From: Mesotaenium endlicherianum
Taxonomy: Eukaryota; Streptophyta; Zygnematophyceae; Zygnematales; Mesotaeniaceae
NCBI GenBank assembly: GCA_009602735.1
Contig: WELA01003918.1
Span: 30,440-94,439, forward strand
DNA length: 64,000 nucleotides
Direction: 5' to 3'
The notes beneath the pieces are model-generated. The model searched no databases, was not told the DNA's origin, and worked only from the letters and a program-made list of their open reading frames with translations. A program made the position numbers and the translations under genes. Shown here in pieces: positions 44,371 through 54,464 of this stretch (the first letter of the stretch is position 1; every line of letters starts with the position of its first letter).

Positions 44371-45092
44371 GTCCAAAATAAATTGACTTTCGAATAGGCG
44401 ATTAACAATTATTAAAAGATCTTTATGTCAACAAGTAATAATTATGGTATCTAATAGCTATTTACTAATTAGCAAAAGATTCCACGACTGGCATTATAAT
44501 ACTCACGCGTCAAATGCAAGTAAACAAGCATCAATCTTGCAATCAGGTACTCATATATAAGAAAGGTGAGAAAACAATGTGTATCTACTGGCTTTTGGCC
44601 TTGGATTTAGAACCCTCTCAGTAAGCGGCACAAGAGAGTTGGCCTCGTTTCCAAATGCCGAACTCGAGAGCATGACCTAACCTATGTACATGGAATGAGT
44701 AAACTGTTCAACGGCAAGTGCAATGGCATTGCCTACCCGGGAGTTAACCACGCCGGTAGGACCTCGGCCAACCAAATCTATAGTCATCTTTCTTTATCTT
44801 GAATTGCCATCCACCTTAAGGGTGTCATCTGGCCACTCTCAACTAGCATATCACACTTAGATGCATAACTAGGAAATTCATTGATATTGAGTACGGCTGT
44901 CAGTTGACTGTCAAAGAATGTGTGAGCAAGCTGACAAATAGAAGGCTTCATCCTGTTGCTCTTCGCTAAATCATTATACTAAACATTACTAAAAAGTCCA
45001 GCAAACTTATTATTAAATAAAATTCAGCAGATTGAACTTACTTAACTATTTAAATGAATTTTACACTGTCAATGATACGGATTCATTACAAT
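44371..45092 (-). repeat. 3' LTR of A4 (diverged)
   Basis: About 722 bp, aligning with family A LTRs along its length but with a degraded left end (AAAATAAATTGAC for GAAATGAATCGAC). On its right lie the purine tract (45093-45107) and hairpin GTTGTC-TC-GACAAC (45123-45136) in minus-strand order, which define it as a 3' LTR. Confidence 0.82.
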
Positions 45093-45218
45093 CCCTCCAA
45101 CTTAAGTTATTATCGTCTCTGTTGTCTCGACAACACTAAGACACTATTCCTAATCACCATAAAGCAACACATACAGCCATCTGACCAAAGCATGCGAAAG
45201 TTTAGCCTACTGACTTAC
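45093..45218 (-). promoter_or_regulatory. Purine tract, hairpin and 3' UTR of A4
   Basis: Purine tract (reverse complement of 45093-45107), shortened hairpin at 45123-45136, and untranslated sequence up to the CTTAC target duplication (45214-45218) of A5. A4 continues at 55185. Confidence 0.8.
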
Positions 45219-45939
45219 TGAAATGAATCGGCTTACCAAATAGGCGATTAACAATTAATAAAGATCTTTATATCAGCAAGTAATCTTTATGGTACTTTCC
45301 GTTAACTGTTTAACGGCAAAAGGACAACGCACTAGCAGTGAATAATACTCGTCAGTCAAATGAGAGTAAACTAGCATCAATAATGCAAATCAGTAAACTC
45401 ATACATAAGCAAGGTTAGAAGACAGTGCGTATCAATGGCTTCTCGCCTTGGATTCAGATCTCTCTCAGTAAGCTATACAAGAGAGTTGGCCTCGTTTCCG
45501 AATGCCGAACTCGAGAGCAATGCCTAGCATATGTACATGGAATGAGTTTACTGTTCAACGGTCAGTGCGATGGCACCGCCTACCCGGGAGTTAACCACGT
45601 TGGTAGGACCTCGGTTAACCAAATCCACCGCCATCTCCCATCATCCCGAATAGCCATCCATCATAGGGATGTCATCTGGCTATTCATCTAGCATATCGCA
45701 CTTAGATGCATATCAAGGCAGTTCGCTGCTACCGAGTACGGAAGTCAGCTTGCTGTCAAAGAATGTGTCAGCAAGCTGACTTATATGGACTTTCAGCCTG
45801 CTGCTTTCGACTGAGTCATTAAACTGATAATTATGTAAAGTCCAGCAGACTGACTATTAACTAAAGTTCAGCAGGCTGAACTTAATTAACTATTATATTT
45901 AAATGAATATTATATCCACTAATATACTGATTCATTACA
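45219..45939 (-). repeat. 3' LTR of A5
   Basis: 721 bp, followed on the right by the minus-strand purine tract (45940-45954). Confidence 0.95.
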
Positions 45940-45974
45940 ATCCCTCCAACTTAACTTGTTGTCGCCTCGACAAC
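45940..45974 (-). promoter_or_regulatory. Purine tract and hairpin of A5
   Basis: Reverse complement of 45940-45954 reads TTAAGTTGGAGGGAT, and GTTGTCG-CCT-CGACAAC lies at 45958-45974. 45975-46052 is 3' untranslated sequence. Confidence 0.88.
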
Positions 45975-46052
45975 ATTAAACTGCAGAAATTTTAAATAAG
46001 GGAACTGAACCTGACCAGCCTCCCTTACTGACTGCCTCTTCAGCGTGTCACC

Positions 46053-47729
46053 TTAAGGGGTTGTTCCTGGGGCTTCAGGGTCAGGAGACGGAGATCTGGA
46101 CCTAGATCTGGACAGCCCTCTAGGTCTGTCAGCTGGCCTTCTAAAGAACCCTGTTTGCTCTAAAGTTGGCCCTCGGGGAGAACGGAGGATGGTGGCCTGC
46201 TCTTCAACTATTTGGGTGTTGATTCCCACATAGACAGGCATTCCAGTAGGATGCTGAAATACATTGGCTAGAGGTACATGCCCCTGAGCGGAGGGGGAGG
46301 CTGGCATACCTCTGGCCCACCCGCGTGTCCCTCTTCTGGCACCCCTGTCCTCTGGGGATTTCTGTCTGTGTCTGCTGCCCAGTACAGTCAGATCAGCTTC
46401 TTCCCCTGCTTGGGCAGGTGGGCTGGGGGAGCGAGCGCGGGGTCCAGTTGTCGCCATAACGGGGATCACATTCCACACACCTGATCGTGGTTCTTTAGGA
46501 AGTGCCACTGCCTGTCCCTGGGTATCCTGAGTACCTGCTGCTGATGCTTCTCCTCTGCCTTGTTCTTCTTCCTCATCCTCCTCATCCTCCTCCTCGGAGA
46601 GAGTAGGGGTCTCGTCCACTAAGTCGTCCTGCTCCCTAGTAGACATGGAGTAGTCTACCGACCTCCCTTTCTTAGGGCGCGCTGGAGGTTGCTTGGCCTT
46701 CAGCCTACTGATATCTATCCGGCCTGCATTCTTTGCCCATTTGACAAAGGCATGCTTTCCCTTAGAGAAGTACTCTCTTCCCCTCCTCCTATGTTCCTTG
46801 GTCTCTGCATTCATATTGCTCAGGCATCCATTCAGCCTGGGGTCCCAAGGGGCAATGTGAGGTGGTAGGATGAGATAGCCGTCTAGGCCATAGTGGAAGT
46901 CATCCGGTTGGGCTCGGTCACACTCCTGCTTCTTATTTGTGACGGTCATCCACCTCCAGTCTGTTGGCTGCTGGTAGTACTGGGGTCCGTGCTCAGCCTT
47001 CCTCAGTTTACACGGGAACCAGTGGGGAGAGAACATCTGCTGTCCTGCTTCCCTGGCCAAGTACTCCCAGCTCCTTCTCTCAACTTCATTGTAAGCTGGC
47101 AGGAGTGTGAGGTAGAATACCGTATCCTTAAAGCTATCGGGCCGCATGCTCACCATCCGGATGAGTCTCTGATCTCCCACTATTCCCGGTATGGGGACCG
47201 GCTTGTCCTCTGAATCATCTGCGAGATACCGGGCCTGCTCTGCTGTATAGCCCACCATCTTAGCATAATCTTCGTAAAGGACCACGCCGGTGTGTGTCTC
47301 GATGTACCTGTCCAGTGCTGTAGCTCCTTCCTTCTGTAGCAGTGTTGTCTGTTCCAGCCTGTTGATCTCCTGGGCTGCCAGCAATGCTTCCTTCAGGTTA
47401 TCGAAGTTTTGGCCACCCACCACAGTATACCTGTAAGTGGCCAAGCTCTTCTGTCTGTCCGCTTCAATCTTTTTTCTTTTCTCCTCTTCTGCCGCTGCCG
47501 CTTCTTCTTGCTGTTTCTTCTGTCTCTCCTCCTCAGCCTTCCTGAGGTTTTCCGCTTCCTGATCCTTCTTCCTCTGTGCCTCTTCTGCCGCCTCTTGTTG
47601 TTTGCGGACCCTTTCTTGTTCTCTCCTGGTGAGGGACGTCGCCGCCAGCTCCTTCTGGTATTGCTCCATTGTCCTCCTGGCTTCTTCTGCCTTGCGCTTT
47701 CTGTCCTCCTTTTGTGTGGTGGGCGCCAT
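46053..47729 (-). CDS. Family A ORF3, unknown function, element A5
   Basis: 558 codons from the ATG at 47729-47727 (MAPTTQKEDRKRKAEEARR). The upstream open frame starts only with non-ATG codons, and this ATG follows the candidate splice acceptor. Residues ~5-115: highly charged coiled coil (long Glu/Lys/Gln/Arg heptads). Residues ~118-340: conserved core with YAKMVGYT, IPGIVGDQRLIRMV, RPDSFKDTV, YNEVERRSWEYLAREA, HWFPC, PTDWRWMTV, LPPHIAPWDPRLNG and SKGKHAFVKWA. Then an acidic run, the tail motif ASPSAQGHVPLANVFQHPTG, and a C-terminal Arg-Ser repeat (RSRSRSPSPDP). No signal peptide, membrane helix or envelope feature. It occupies the env position and the core is kept in A0, A1, A2 and A4. Role unknown; nucleic-acid or chromatin binding is only a guess from the SR and charged tracts. 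Confidence 0.88.
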   Translation of the reverse strand: MAPTTQKEDRKRKAEEARRTMEQYQKELAATSLTRREQERVRKQQEAAEEAQRKKDQEAENLRKAEEERQKKQQEEAAAAEEEKRKKIEADRQKSLATYRYTVVGGQNFDNLKEALLAAQEINRLEQTTLLQKEGATALDRYIETHTGVVLYEDYAKMVGYTAEQARYLADDSEDKPVPIPGIVGDQRLIRMVSMRPDSFKDTVFYLTLLPAYNEVERRSWEYLAREAGQQMFSPHWFPCKLRKAEHGPQYYQQPTDWRWMTVTNKKQECDRAQPDDFHYGLDGYLILPPHIAPWDPRLNGCLSNMNAETKEHRRRGREYFSKGKHAFVKWAKNAGRIDISRLKAKQPPARPKKGRSVDYSMSTREQDDLVDETPTLSEEEDEEDEEEEQGRGEASAAGTQDTQGQAVALPKEPRSGVWNVIPVMATTGPRARSPSPPAQAGEEADLTVLGSRHRQKSPEDRGARRGTRGWARGMPASPSAQGHVPLANVFQHPTGMPVYVGINTQIVEEQATILRSPRGPTLEQTGFFRRPADRPRGLSRSRSRSPSPDPEAPGTTP

Positions 47730-47730
47730 C

Positions 47731-47838
47731 CTGCACATGTAACCAGGGCACAAGTTAGTAGGATATGGACCTTTGTCATAGGGATTGCAGGAAGTATGTT
47801 AGTATTTAGTATAGTGGCTTCGCTGCTGTTTACCTTAC
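47731..47838 (-). promoter_or_regulatory. Candidate 5' UTR intron of A5 ORF3
   Basis: Minus strand: donor-like CCT|GTAAGG (GT at 47838-47837; an alternative GT begins at 47833), branch-like TACTAAC, and acceptor CATGTGCAG|G ending at 47731, one base before the ORF3 ATG. Length 108 nt with the first donor, matching 108 in A2 and 107 in A1 although the sequence between has diverged. A TATA-like GATAAAAAC lies at 47905-47897. No transcript evidence. Confidence 0.5.
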
Positions 47839-47996
47839 AGGATGATTGCTAAAAGTTGACGTAGTTGCGATGCGCTACACATAAACGTATGAGTGTGTTT
47901 TTATCGCTCTCGCTCACTAACTGTCATATATTTTCCCCTCCAACTTAAATGGAGACATGACCGCCTGTCACCTTCCCGTGTCAACTGAAATGACAA
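47839..47996 (-). promoter_or_regulatory. pol-ORF3 linker of A5
   Basis: Begins after the pol stop. It contains a purine-tract-like TTTAAGTTGGAGGGG (reverse complement of 47936-47950), TGACAGTTAGTGA, and the TATA-like box. Close to A2 up to the tract, then clearly different. Confidence 0.6.
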
Positions 47997-50900
47997 TTAT
48001 GGAGAGACTCCAGCGGCCCGAAGGTGGAACCGTGTCAACGCCCCTTTGGCATTGGTCAAGTGGTCCTTCAACTCCCAAGTGTCCCCAGAGGCATCGTAAC
48101 CCTTCCATCGAATGAGGTATTTCATGACATATTTAGACGATCGACGGACCGAGCGAGCGTCTAAAATCTCATCGACCTCATATTCCTCAGGGTCGCCGTC
48201 CCGGACAGCGGGGACCGGTCCCGGTTGGACAGGGAACCGACCTGTGAACAGTGTATCACCTTTGATGTACGGTTCCAGGAAGGAGACATTAAAGACCGGG
48301 TGCCCCTTGTATTCAGCTGACATGTTCAGTTTGTAAGCATTCTGACCGACACGACGGACCACCGAATAGGGACCGACCCAGACAGGGCCAAGCTTTTTCT
48401 TGACCACACCAGGGAGGTACAGGTGCTGAGAATGCAGTTTGACTAAATCCCCCTTGGAAAATGTCAGTTCCCGACGGTGTTGATTAACATATTTTTGTTG
48501 GTTTTCTTGGGCCGTGTGCAAGTTTCGTTGGACTTCTGAAAGGGTGTCAGCAAACTCCTGAGTAAACTGGAGGGAGACCGGGTTGTCAATCCCTTCAGGG
48601 TGAGTTAAAGATTCCCCTAGCACATCTAGAGGAGACTTAGGGACTCCACCCAGGCTGAGTTCAAAAGGAGTTTTGCCCGTTGACGCGTGCACCGCACTGT
48701 TGACCGCAAACTGAATTTGAGGCAACAGGTCATCCCAATTATCTTGTTTTTGGTTAATATATGCTCTCAGCACCTCCTGCAGAACTCGGTTAGTTCTTTC
48801 AGTCTGCCCATCAGTCTGAGGGTGGTTTGCTGTGCTGAGCAGCTGTTTGACTCCCATTAACCCCATTAAAGCTCTCCAGAACTTAGAGGTGAATTTTGAG
48901 TCTCTGTCTGAGATGATATTAGAAGGGAGCCCATGTTGGCATACTACATGGTTGTAAAACTGTCTCGCTGTTTCGAGTGCAGTCACTTTGACAGTTGTGG
49001 GGATAAAAATGACCATTTTTGTCAATTTATCCACGACTAGCAGTATTGAATCATGCTCGTTGGCAGTTCTTGGTAGTGAGACCACCCAGTCCATGGATAT
49101 AGTTTCCCAGCGTCCCGCTGGGATGGGTAGCGGTTGCAAGAGACCTCCGGGTGGTGTGTGCCGAGACTTATTTCTCTGACACTGGTCACAGGACTTGACA
49201 TATTTCAAGACCTCCCGGGGTAACCCCTCCCAATGATAATGTTTTGCCAGTTTGCCAACAGTTTTGGCCTGCCCCAAATGTCCACCCAGGAGACTGTCAT
49301 GAGCTTGACTCAGTAAGAGAGACCTTATTTCCAAATTATTAGGAATGACCAGCTTCAGCCTGCCTGAAGTGGTTTCAGTCACCCAGACCCCTCCCTTGAG
49401 CTTATACCCGAGTGCAGTAGCACGACACACACCAGTAGTGGGGCTGGGCTCAAATGTTGGGTCAGAAAGGTAGGCTTTCCTAAGTTGTTCAAGGAAGGAC
49501 TTTTTCACCTTTAGTGAAGTGAGTGCACACAGGACTTTATCTACAGCATGCTGACTAAAGTTCCTTTCTTGCAAGTCAGGTCTTCTAGAGAGTGCATCAG
49601 CAGGATTCAACTTCCCTGGTTTGTAGTCGATCTGGACTTGGAACTGCTCCAGCATCTGGCTCCAGCGGTTCTCCCTCCTCGACAGCTTGGACTTCTTCTG
49701 AAAGTGGGTCAGAGCTAGATGATCTGTAATCACCTTAAAAGCTTTACCATGTAAGTATGCTCTCCACTGTTTGAGTACATGAATGATAGCTAGCAGCTCT
49801 TTATCATGCACTGAGTAATTAATCTCCGCTGGATTAAATTTCATAGACTCATACAACACAGGATGCCACTCCTGCCGTACCTTACCATCCTTTGTGGTTT
49901 TGTCAGCAGGCTGCAACAAAATAGCACCCATGGCAAAATCAGAGGCATCAGTAACCACCTGCACCGGTTTGCTGGGGTCATACACGGCTAGCACTGGGGC
50001 AGAACAAAGGGCATCTTTAAGGGTCTGGAAGGCAGCCTGCTGCTCTTCCCCCCACACATACCCGATGTCTTTCTTAGTAAGGTCAGTCAGTTTACTGGCC
50101 TTTGTGGAATAATTCTCAATAAATCTCCTATAGTAGTTAGCCAACCCGAGGAAGGATCTAACTTCAGAGACAGACTGTGGTACTGGCCAGTCCCTTATGG
50201 TCTGGACTTTCTTAGGATCCACACTGATGCCCTCTTTACTGACAACGTGGCCTAAGAATTCAATACTTTCCTTAAAGAAATCACACTTGCTCATTTTAGC
50301 ATACAAGTGATTTTTCCGCAGAGTGTCCAGCACTTTCTTTAAGTGTTCAGTGTGCTGAGCTTCATCTTTAGAGAAAATTAAAATATCATCCAGGAAAACT
50401 TGCACAAACTTATCCAAATAAGGTCTGAAAATGTCATTCATAGCACCCATAAAGGTAGCAGGAGCATTAGTCAGTCCAAATGGCATCACGTTGAACTCAT
50501 AGTGTCCATAACGTGTGCGGAAAGCAGTCTTGTGTTCATCCCCCTCAGCAATTCTGATTTGATGATAACCACTCTTGAGATCTATCTTACTGAACACCTT
50601 AGCGCCAGACAGGGTATCAAGCAAGTCCTCGATTCTGGGTAAAGCATACTTGTTCTTTACTGTAATTCTGTTCAGGGCTCTGTAATCCACACACATCCGC
50701 ATACTGCCATCCTTTTTCTTAACAAATAGGATAGGTGCGCCGTACGGTGATTTACTGGGAGAAATGTAACCATTTTCCTCCAGCTCTGCAATCTGTGTTT
50801 TCAACTCCTCGCTCTCCAAATAAGACAAGCCATAAGTGCGTTGCCAGGGTGGCTGGCTACCAGGTAATAGATCAATCCTATGATCTACTTCCCTTTTAGG

Positions 50901-51713
50901 GGGTAGTCCTGGAGGCATGTTAAACACATCAGTGTACTGAGCAACAATTTTTGCAGCAGTAGGGTGCTCCGGAGGGCTTACCTTTTTCTCAACCACTTCT
51001 TCAGGTTGAGGAGGTACCTCTCTTAGCAGCAGACAGAACATTCTGTCTTCCTTCTGGTTCCAGCTTTTGACGAACTCCATTGCATTCAGCAACTTGCATC
51101 CTTCTGGAAGCCTCTTCTTTTCCTTCATTTGCCATCCACACAGGACAAGAGGAAGAGCACTGGTGGGTGCCAAGTCAGTCTGCCCATCACTGGCTCCTCT
51201 CACTTTAACTGTACCTCTGCTCCAACACACTTCAGCTTGATGTCTATTAAGCCAGGACCTGCCTAGCACGAGATCATAAAAGCCAGTGTTGAGTACCTCA
51301 AATGTAAGCGTTTCAGTTAGAACTGCAATGCCAGAACCTAACTGGACCTCAATAGGCTTGGTTATAACTCCTCCCGGGATACTTGAGGCATCTCCAAGGA
51401 ATATTTTTCTATTCCCTTGGGTGACAGTAGGCAGCCTTAGCCGCTTAACTAAGTCCTTGTGGATAAAAGTATGTGACGCCCCTCCGTCAACAAATGCCCT
51501 CACCTTCCTACCTGCAATCATGCAATGCAGTAGGATAGGGGGGACTGTCTTTTCCTGACTTTCGCATTGTTCTCCTGACGTAGCAAAGAAATGTTGGACA
51601 TCAGGTGGAACAAGAGCATCCAGAGTGTGCACTCTCTGGACGTCTATATTGCTGATGGTCTCCTTTATCTGTTTGTCAGGCATGCATAGTGAATCCAGTT
51701 CAGCAGGACCCAT
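47997..51713 (-). CDS. Family A pol polyprotein, element A5
   Basis: 1238 codons from the first ATG ([16 protein letters not shown]). The frame is open upstream into the gag overlap, and -1 frameshifting at 51806-51800 would join it to gag. Domains: retropepsin ([15 protein letters not shown], ~residue 75), RT ([53 protein letters not shown]), RNase H ([14 protein letters not shown]), integrase finger ([13 protein letters not shown]), DDE core ([30 protein letters not shown]), chromodomain near the C-terminus ([34 protein letters not shown]). No internal stop. The protease triad reads D-G-G instead of D-S/T-G, shared with A2, so it is a family trait. Likely encodes active enzymes. Confidence 0.95.
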   Translation of the reverse strand: MGPAELDSLCMPDKQIKETISNIDVQRVHTLDALVPPDVQHFFATSGEQCESQEKTVPPILLHCMIAGRKVRAFVDGGASHTFIHKDLVKRLRLPTVTQGNRKIFLGDASSIPGGVITKPIEVQLGSGIAVLTETLTFEVLNTGFYDLVLGRSWLNRHQAEVCWSRGTVKVRGASDGQTDLAPTSALPLVLCGWQMKEKKRLPEGCKLLNAMEFVKSWNQKEDRMFCLLLREVPPQPEEVVEKKVSPPEHPTAAKIVAQYTDVFNMPPGLPPKREVDHRIDLLPGSQPPWQRTYGLSYLESEELKTQIAELEENGYISPSKSPYGAPILFVKKKDGSMRMCVDYRALNRITVKNKYALPRIEDLLDTLSGAKVFSKIDLKSGYHQIRIAEGDEHKTAFRTRYGHYEFNVMPFGLTNAPATFMGAMNDIFRPYLDKFVQVFLDDILIFSKDEAQHTEHLKKVLDTLRKNHLYAKMSKCDFFKESIEFLGHVVSKEGISVDPKKVQTIRDWPVPQSVSEVRSFLGLANYYRRFIENYSTKASKLTDLTKKDIGYVWGEEQQAAFQTLKDALCSAPVLAVYDPSKPVQVVTDASDFAMGAILLQPADKTTKDGKVRQEWHPVLYESMKFNPAEINYSVHDKELLAIIHVLKQWRAYLHGKAFKVITDHLALTHFQKKSKLSRRENRWSQMLEQFQVQIDYKPGKLNPADALSRRPDLQERNFSQHAVDKVLCALTSLKVKKSFLEQLRKAYLSDPTFEPSPTTGVCRATALGYKLKGGVWVTETTSGRLKLVIPNNLEIRSLLLSQAHDSLLGGHLGQAKTVGKLAKHYHWEGLPREVLKYVKSCDQCQRNKSRHTPPGGLLQPLPIPAGRWETISMDWVVSLPRTANEHDSILLVVDKLTKMVIFIPTTVKVTALETARQFYNHVVCQHGLPSNIISDRDSKFTSKFWRALMGLMGVKQLLSTANHPQTDGQTERTNRVLQEVLRAYINQKQDNWDDLLPQIQFAVNSAVHASTGKTPFELSLGGVPKSPLDVLGESLTHPEGIDNPVSLQFTQEFADTLSEVQRNLHTAQENQQKYVNQHRRELTFSKGDLVKLHSQHLYLPGVVKKKLGPVWVGPYSVVRRVGQNAYKLNMSAEYKGHPVFNVSFLEPYIKGDTLFTGRFPVQPGPVPAVRDGDPEEYEVDEILDARSVRRSSKYVMKYLIRWKGYDASGDTWELKDHLTNAKGALTRFHLRAAGVSP

Positions 51714-51781
51714 AATACCTGCTACGAGGGCAGCTAGTGACGACTCACTATCTCTAGCATCCTCACAGTCAGTAGACTGGA

Positions 51782-52345
51782 TTACTGACTGTTGCTGTCT
51801 TTTAAAGGCTGGTCTTTTCTCTCAACCTTTGGCAGGTGCTTGACTGGACACTGTTCCCGGTTGTGGCCTTTCTGCTGACAATGGTCGCAAGTGGATTTTG
51901 CTGAGGCTGGTCTCGTCTTAGCCCTACCACCACCTCTGCCATAGCCACCTCGAGAGTAACCACCTCCCCCTCTAGACTGTTTAGCATTATACTCATACTT
52001 GTACCCATCACCCTGATCATCCTCAACCTGGTCTTCTTCAATTGCATTGTAGGAACCGTGGGGCTTCTTGACAATCTTAGACACCAAAGCGTTACTCTGG
52101 CGAATGTGATTGAACTGCTGCTGATCCCAGGCGTCAGCATCCTGGATCAAGTCAGCCAGTTTCTCATACTTTTTCTCAGCAAAATGACCAGAGACCTCGG
52201 ATTTCAAGCCATACCTGAAGTATGCTATCCTATACCGTTCTGGCAAATCAGGCTGCTTCATCATATTCTCTTGGAACTTTTGAGCAAACTCAGCAACTGA
52301 AGTGGTCTGCTTCAGTGTCAGGGAGATCATCGCATAGATAGCTTT
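51782..52345 (-). pseudogene. Gag C-terminal part in the first copy of the duplication, A5
   Basis: Reads from the N gap through the gag domain end, an RGG-rich stretch (YSRGGYGRGGGRAKTRPAS) and an intact CCHC knuckle CDHCQQKGHNREQC, then [18 protein letters not shown] and TAA (51784-51782). The slippery heptamer U UUA AAA lies at 51806-51800 in the right phase, and pol is open in the -1 frame from there. If the duplication is an artefact, this is the true 3' end of A5 gag. Confidence 0.87.
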
Positions 52346-52346
52346 N

Positions 52347-52971
52347 AGTCACCCCATCACTGGCTCCTCTCACTTTAACTGTACCTCTGCTCCAACACAC
52401 TTCAGCTTGATGTCTATTAAGCCAGGACCTGCCTAGCACGAGATCATAGAAACCAGTGTTGAGTACCTCAAATGTAAGCGTTTCAGTTAGAACTGCAATG
52501 CCAGAACCTAACTGGACCTCAATAGGCTTGGTTATAACTCCTCCCGGGATACTTGAGGCATCTCCAAGGAATATTTTTCTATTCCCTTGGGTGACAGTAG
52601 GCAGCCTTAGCCGCTTAACTAAGTCCTTGTGAATAAAAGTATGTGACGCCCCTCCGTCAACAAATGCCCTCACCTTCCTACCTGCAATCATGCAATGCAG
52701 TAGGATAGGGGGGACTGTCTTTTCCTGACTTTCGCATTGTTCTCCTGACGTAGCAAAGAAATGTTGGACATCAGGTGGAACAAGAGCATCCAGAGTGTGC
52801 ACTCTCTGGACGTCTATATTACTGATGGTCTCCTTTATCTGTTTGTCAGGCATGCATAGTGAATCCAGTTCAGCAGGACCCATAATACCTGCTACGAGGG
52901 CAGCTAGTGACGACTCACTATCTCTAGCATCCTCACAGTCAGTAGACTGGATTACTGACTGTTGCTGTCTT
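52347..52971 (-). pseudogene. Duplicated pol start (protease) fragment, A5
   Basis: Second copy of the pol start: ATG at 52883, [15 protein letters not shown], then truncated at the N. It exists only because of the duplication described at 51177-53515. Confidence 0.85.
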
Positions 52972-54430
52972 TTAAAGGCTGGTCTTTTCTCTCGACCTTA
53001 GGCAGGTGCTTGACCGGACACTATTCTCTGTAGTGGCCTTTCTGCTCACAATGGTAGCAAGTAGATTTTGCTGAGGCTGGTCTCGGCTTAGTCCTACCAC
53101 CACCCCTTCCATAGCCACCTCGAGAGGGACCACCTCTACCTCTAGACTGAATAGCATTGTACTCATACTCATATTCATCACCCTGATTATCCTCAGCCTG
53201 GTCTCCTTCAACTGCATTGTAGGAACCGTGGGGCTTTTTGACAATCTTAGACACCAAAGCGTTACTCTGGCGCTTGTGATTGAACTGCTGCTGATCCCAG
53301 GCGTCAGCATCCTGGATCAAGTCAGCCAGTTTCTCATACTTTTTCTCAGCAAAATGACCAGAGACCTCGGATTTCAAGCCATACCTGAAGTATGCTATCC
53401 TATACCGTTCTGGCAAATCAGGCTGCTTCATCATGTTCTCTTGGAACTTTTGAGCAAACTCAGCAACTGAAGTGGTCTGCTTCAGTGTCAGGGAGATCAT
53501 CGCATAGATAGCTTTCTCCTGCTGGTTGATGACATCAAACTTCTCATGCAACTTCTCGACAAACTCTACCCACGTAGGGTCACCGAGTTGCCGAGCCTTA
53601 CGCTCTTCCTTCCAGTAAAGCCACCAGTCTGCGGCACTGCCTTTCAGTAGCGCACCGGTGTGCCTGACCTTCTCGTAATCTTGCAGTTCTGGGTAGTTCT
53701 CCAGCCACTGCTCAACATCCGCGAGAAACTTGATCAGGTAATATTTTCTGTTTCCCTCAGGATCATAGTCCTGGGGAGGTTTCGGCTTGGGCTTACTAGG
53801 CCCTCGGCCACCACCACTAGTGGTGTGAGACCCCAGTTGGTCTCTGTCCCGGAGTAGGGACATTATGATTCTTTTGTCCTCCTGCTGGGACTGATACATG
53901 GTCGCCATTTGCGACTGCATCTGAACGAACAATGCTCCCAAGTCTACATTTTGGGGTGGTAGATTAGCAAATGCAGCAGCAGCATTGGCATCTACTCGCT
54001 GAGTAGTGTCCTCAACAATCCCTCTTGCTCCTGCAGCAGCAATTCCTGCCGCATTCAGCCGGTCACGTATTTGACCTAGGGGTACATTGAGTTGTACGGC
54101 AGGAGGTGGGTTCAGAACATTGGCCCTTGATGCCATAAGTTCTTCAACAGTGCGCTCGTCAGCTGGCTGTCCTTCCCTCCTTTGTATATCTTCAGCGGCC
54201 TTTGCTACTTGTTCAGCTTCTAGTCTGGCTATCTCCTCCTCAGCTTGCTGAGCTGCGACTGAGGCAATAGCAGCTGCCTCATCTGCAGCCTCCCTAGCTG
54301 CAGTATCCGCTACTGCTTCCGAATAGGTACGGTTTCCCGCTACATGGCTTTCCGCCTGGTTTTCGACATTCTCGTTATCCTGGTTCTCCATGTCTCGGGA
54401 GTTGCTAGTTTGAGACCTTGTCCTTACCAT
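52972..54430 (-). pseudogene. Family A gag, element A5 (TAG in the zinc knuckle)
   Basis: ATG at 54430 (MVRTRSQTSNSRDMENQDN), 20 bases after the PBS. Ala/Glu-rich coiled N-terminus (~30-120), conserved PPQNVDLGALFVQMQSQMAT (~170-190), capsid-like gag domain (~215-385), RGG-rich region (RGRGGPSRGGYGRGGGR), then the knuckle CYHCEQKGHYRE, stopped by TAG at 53023-53021 where the other copy has CAG. The frame then continues to DSNSQ, with a slippery heptamer at 52976-52970. Whether A5 gag is really broken depends on the assembly of the duplication. Confidence 0.9.
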
Positions 54431-54451
54431 ACAAAGAAGACTGTGATAACT

Positions 54452-54463
54452 GCTCCGATACCA
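54452..54463 (-). other. Primer-binding site of A5
   Basis: Minus-strand TGGTATCGGAGC, one base from the 5' LTR. Confidence 0.92.
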
Positions 54464-54464
54464 C

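Larger units (their letters stand above)
51177..53515. repeat. 1169-bp direct duplication around a single N
   Basis: 51177-52345 and 52347-53515 are equal in length and collinear, both running from the protease region (AGTC...CCCATCACTGGC) to gag (CGCATAGATAGCTTT), joined by N at 52346. They differ by scattered substitutions. The first half carries an intact gag C-terminus, the second has a TAG in the zinc knuckle. Most likely two allelic or two-copy contigs joined without merging; a real tandem duplication is the alternative. Confidence 0.85.

Noticed and set aside
45425-45691. An 88-codon frame starting MRINGFSPW that recurs on the antisense strand of most family A LTRs
   Set aside because: It lies in the LTR, antisense to the element, and recurs because the LTRs are near-identical. 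In the diverged A4 LTRs it is not kept, so there is no sign of protein-level selection.
46053-47753. ORF3 as an envelope gene
   Set aside because: It is in the env position, but there is no signal peptide, hydrophobic helix or glycoprotein-like cysteine pattern; the protein is charged throughout.
47393-47852. Frames of 72-147 codons overlapping the ORF3 start of A5
   Set aside because: Shadows of the repetitive Glu/Lys/Arg codons of the ORF3 coiled coil in other frames.
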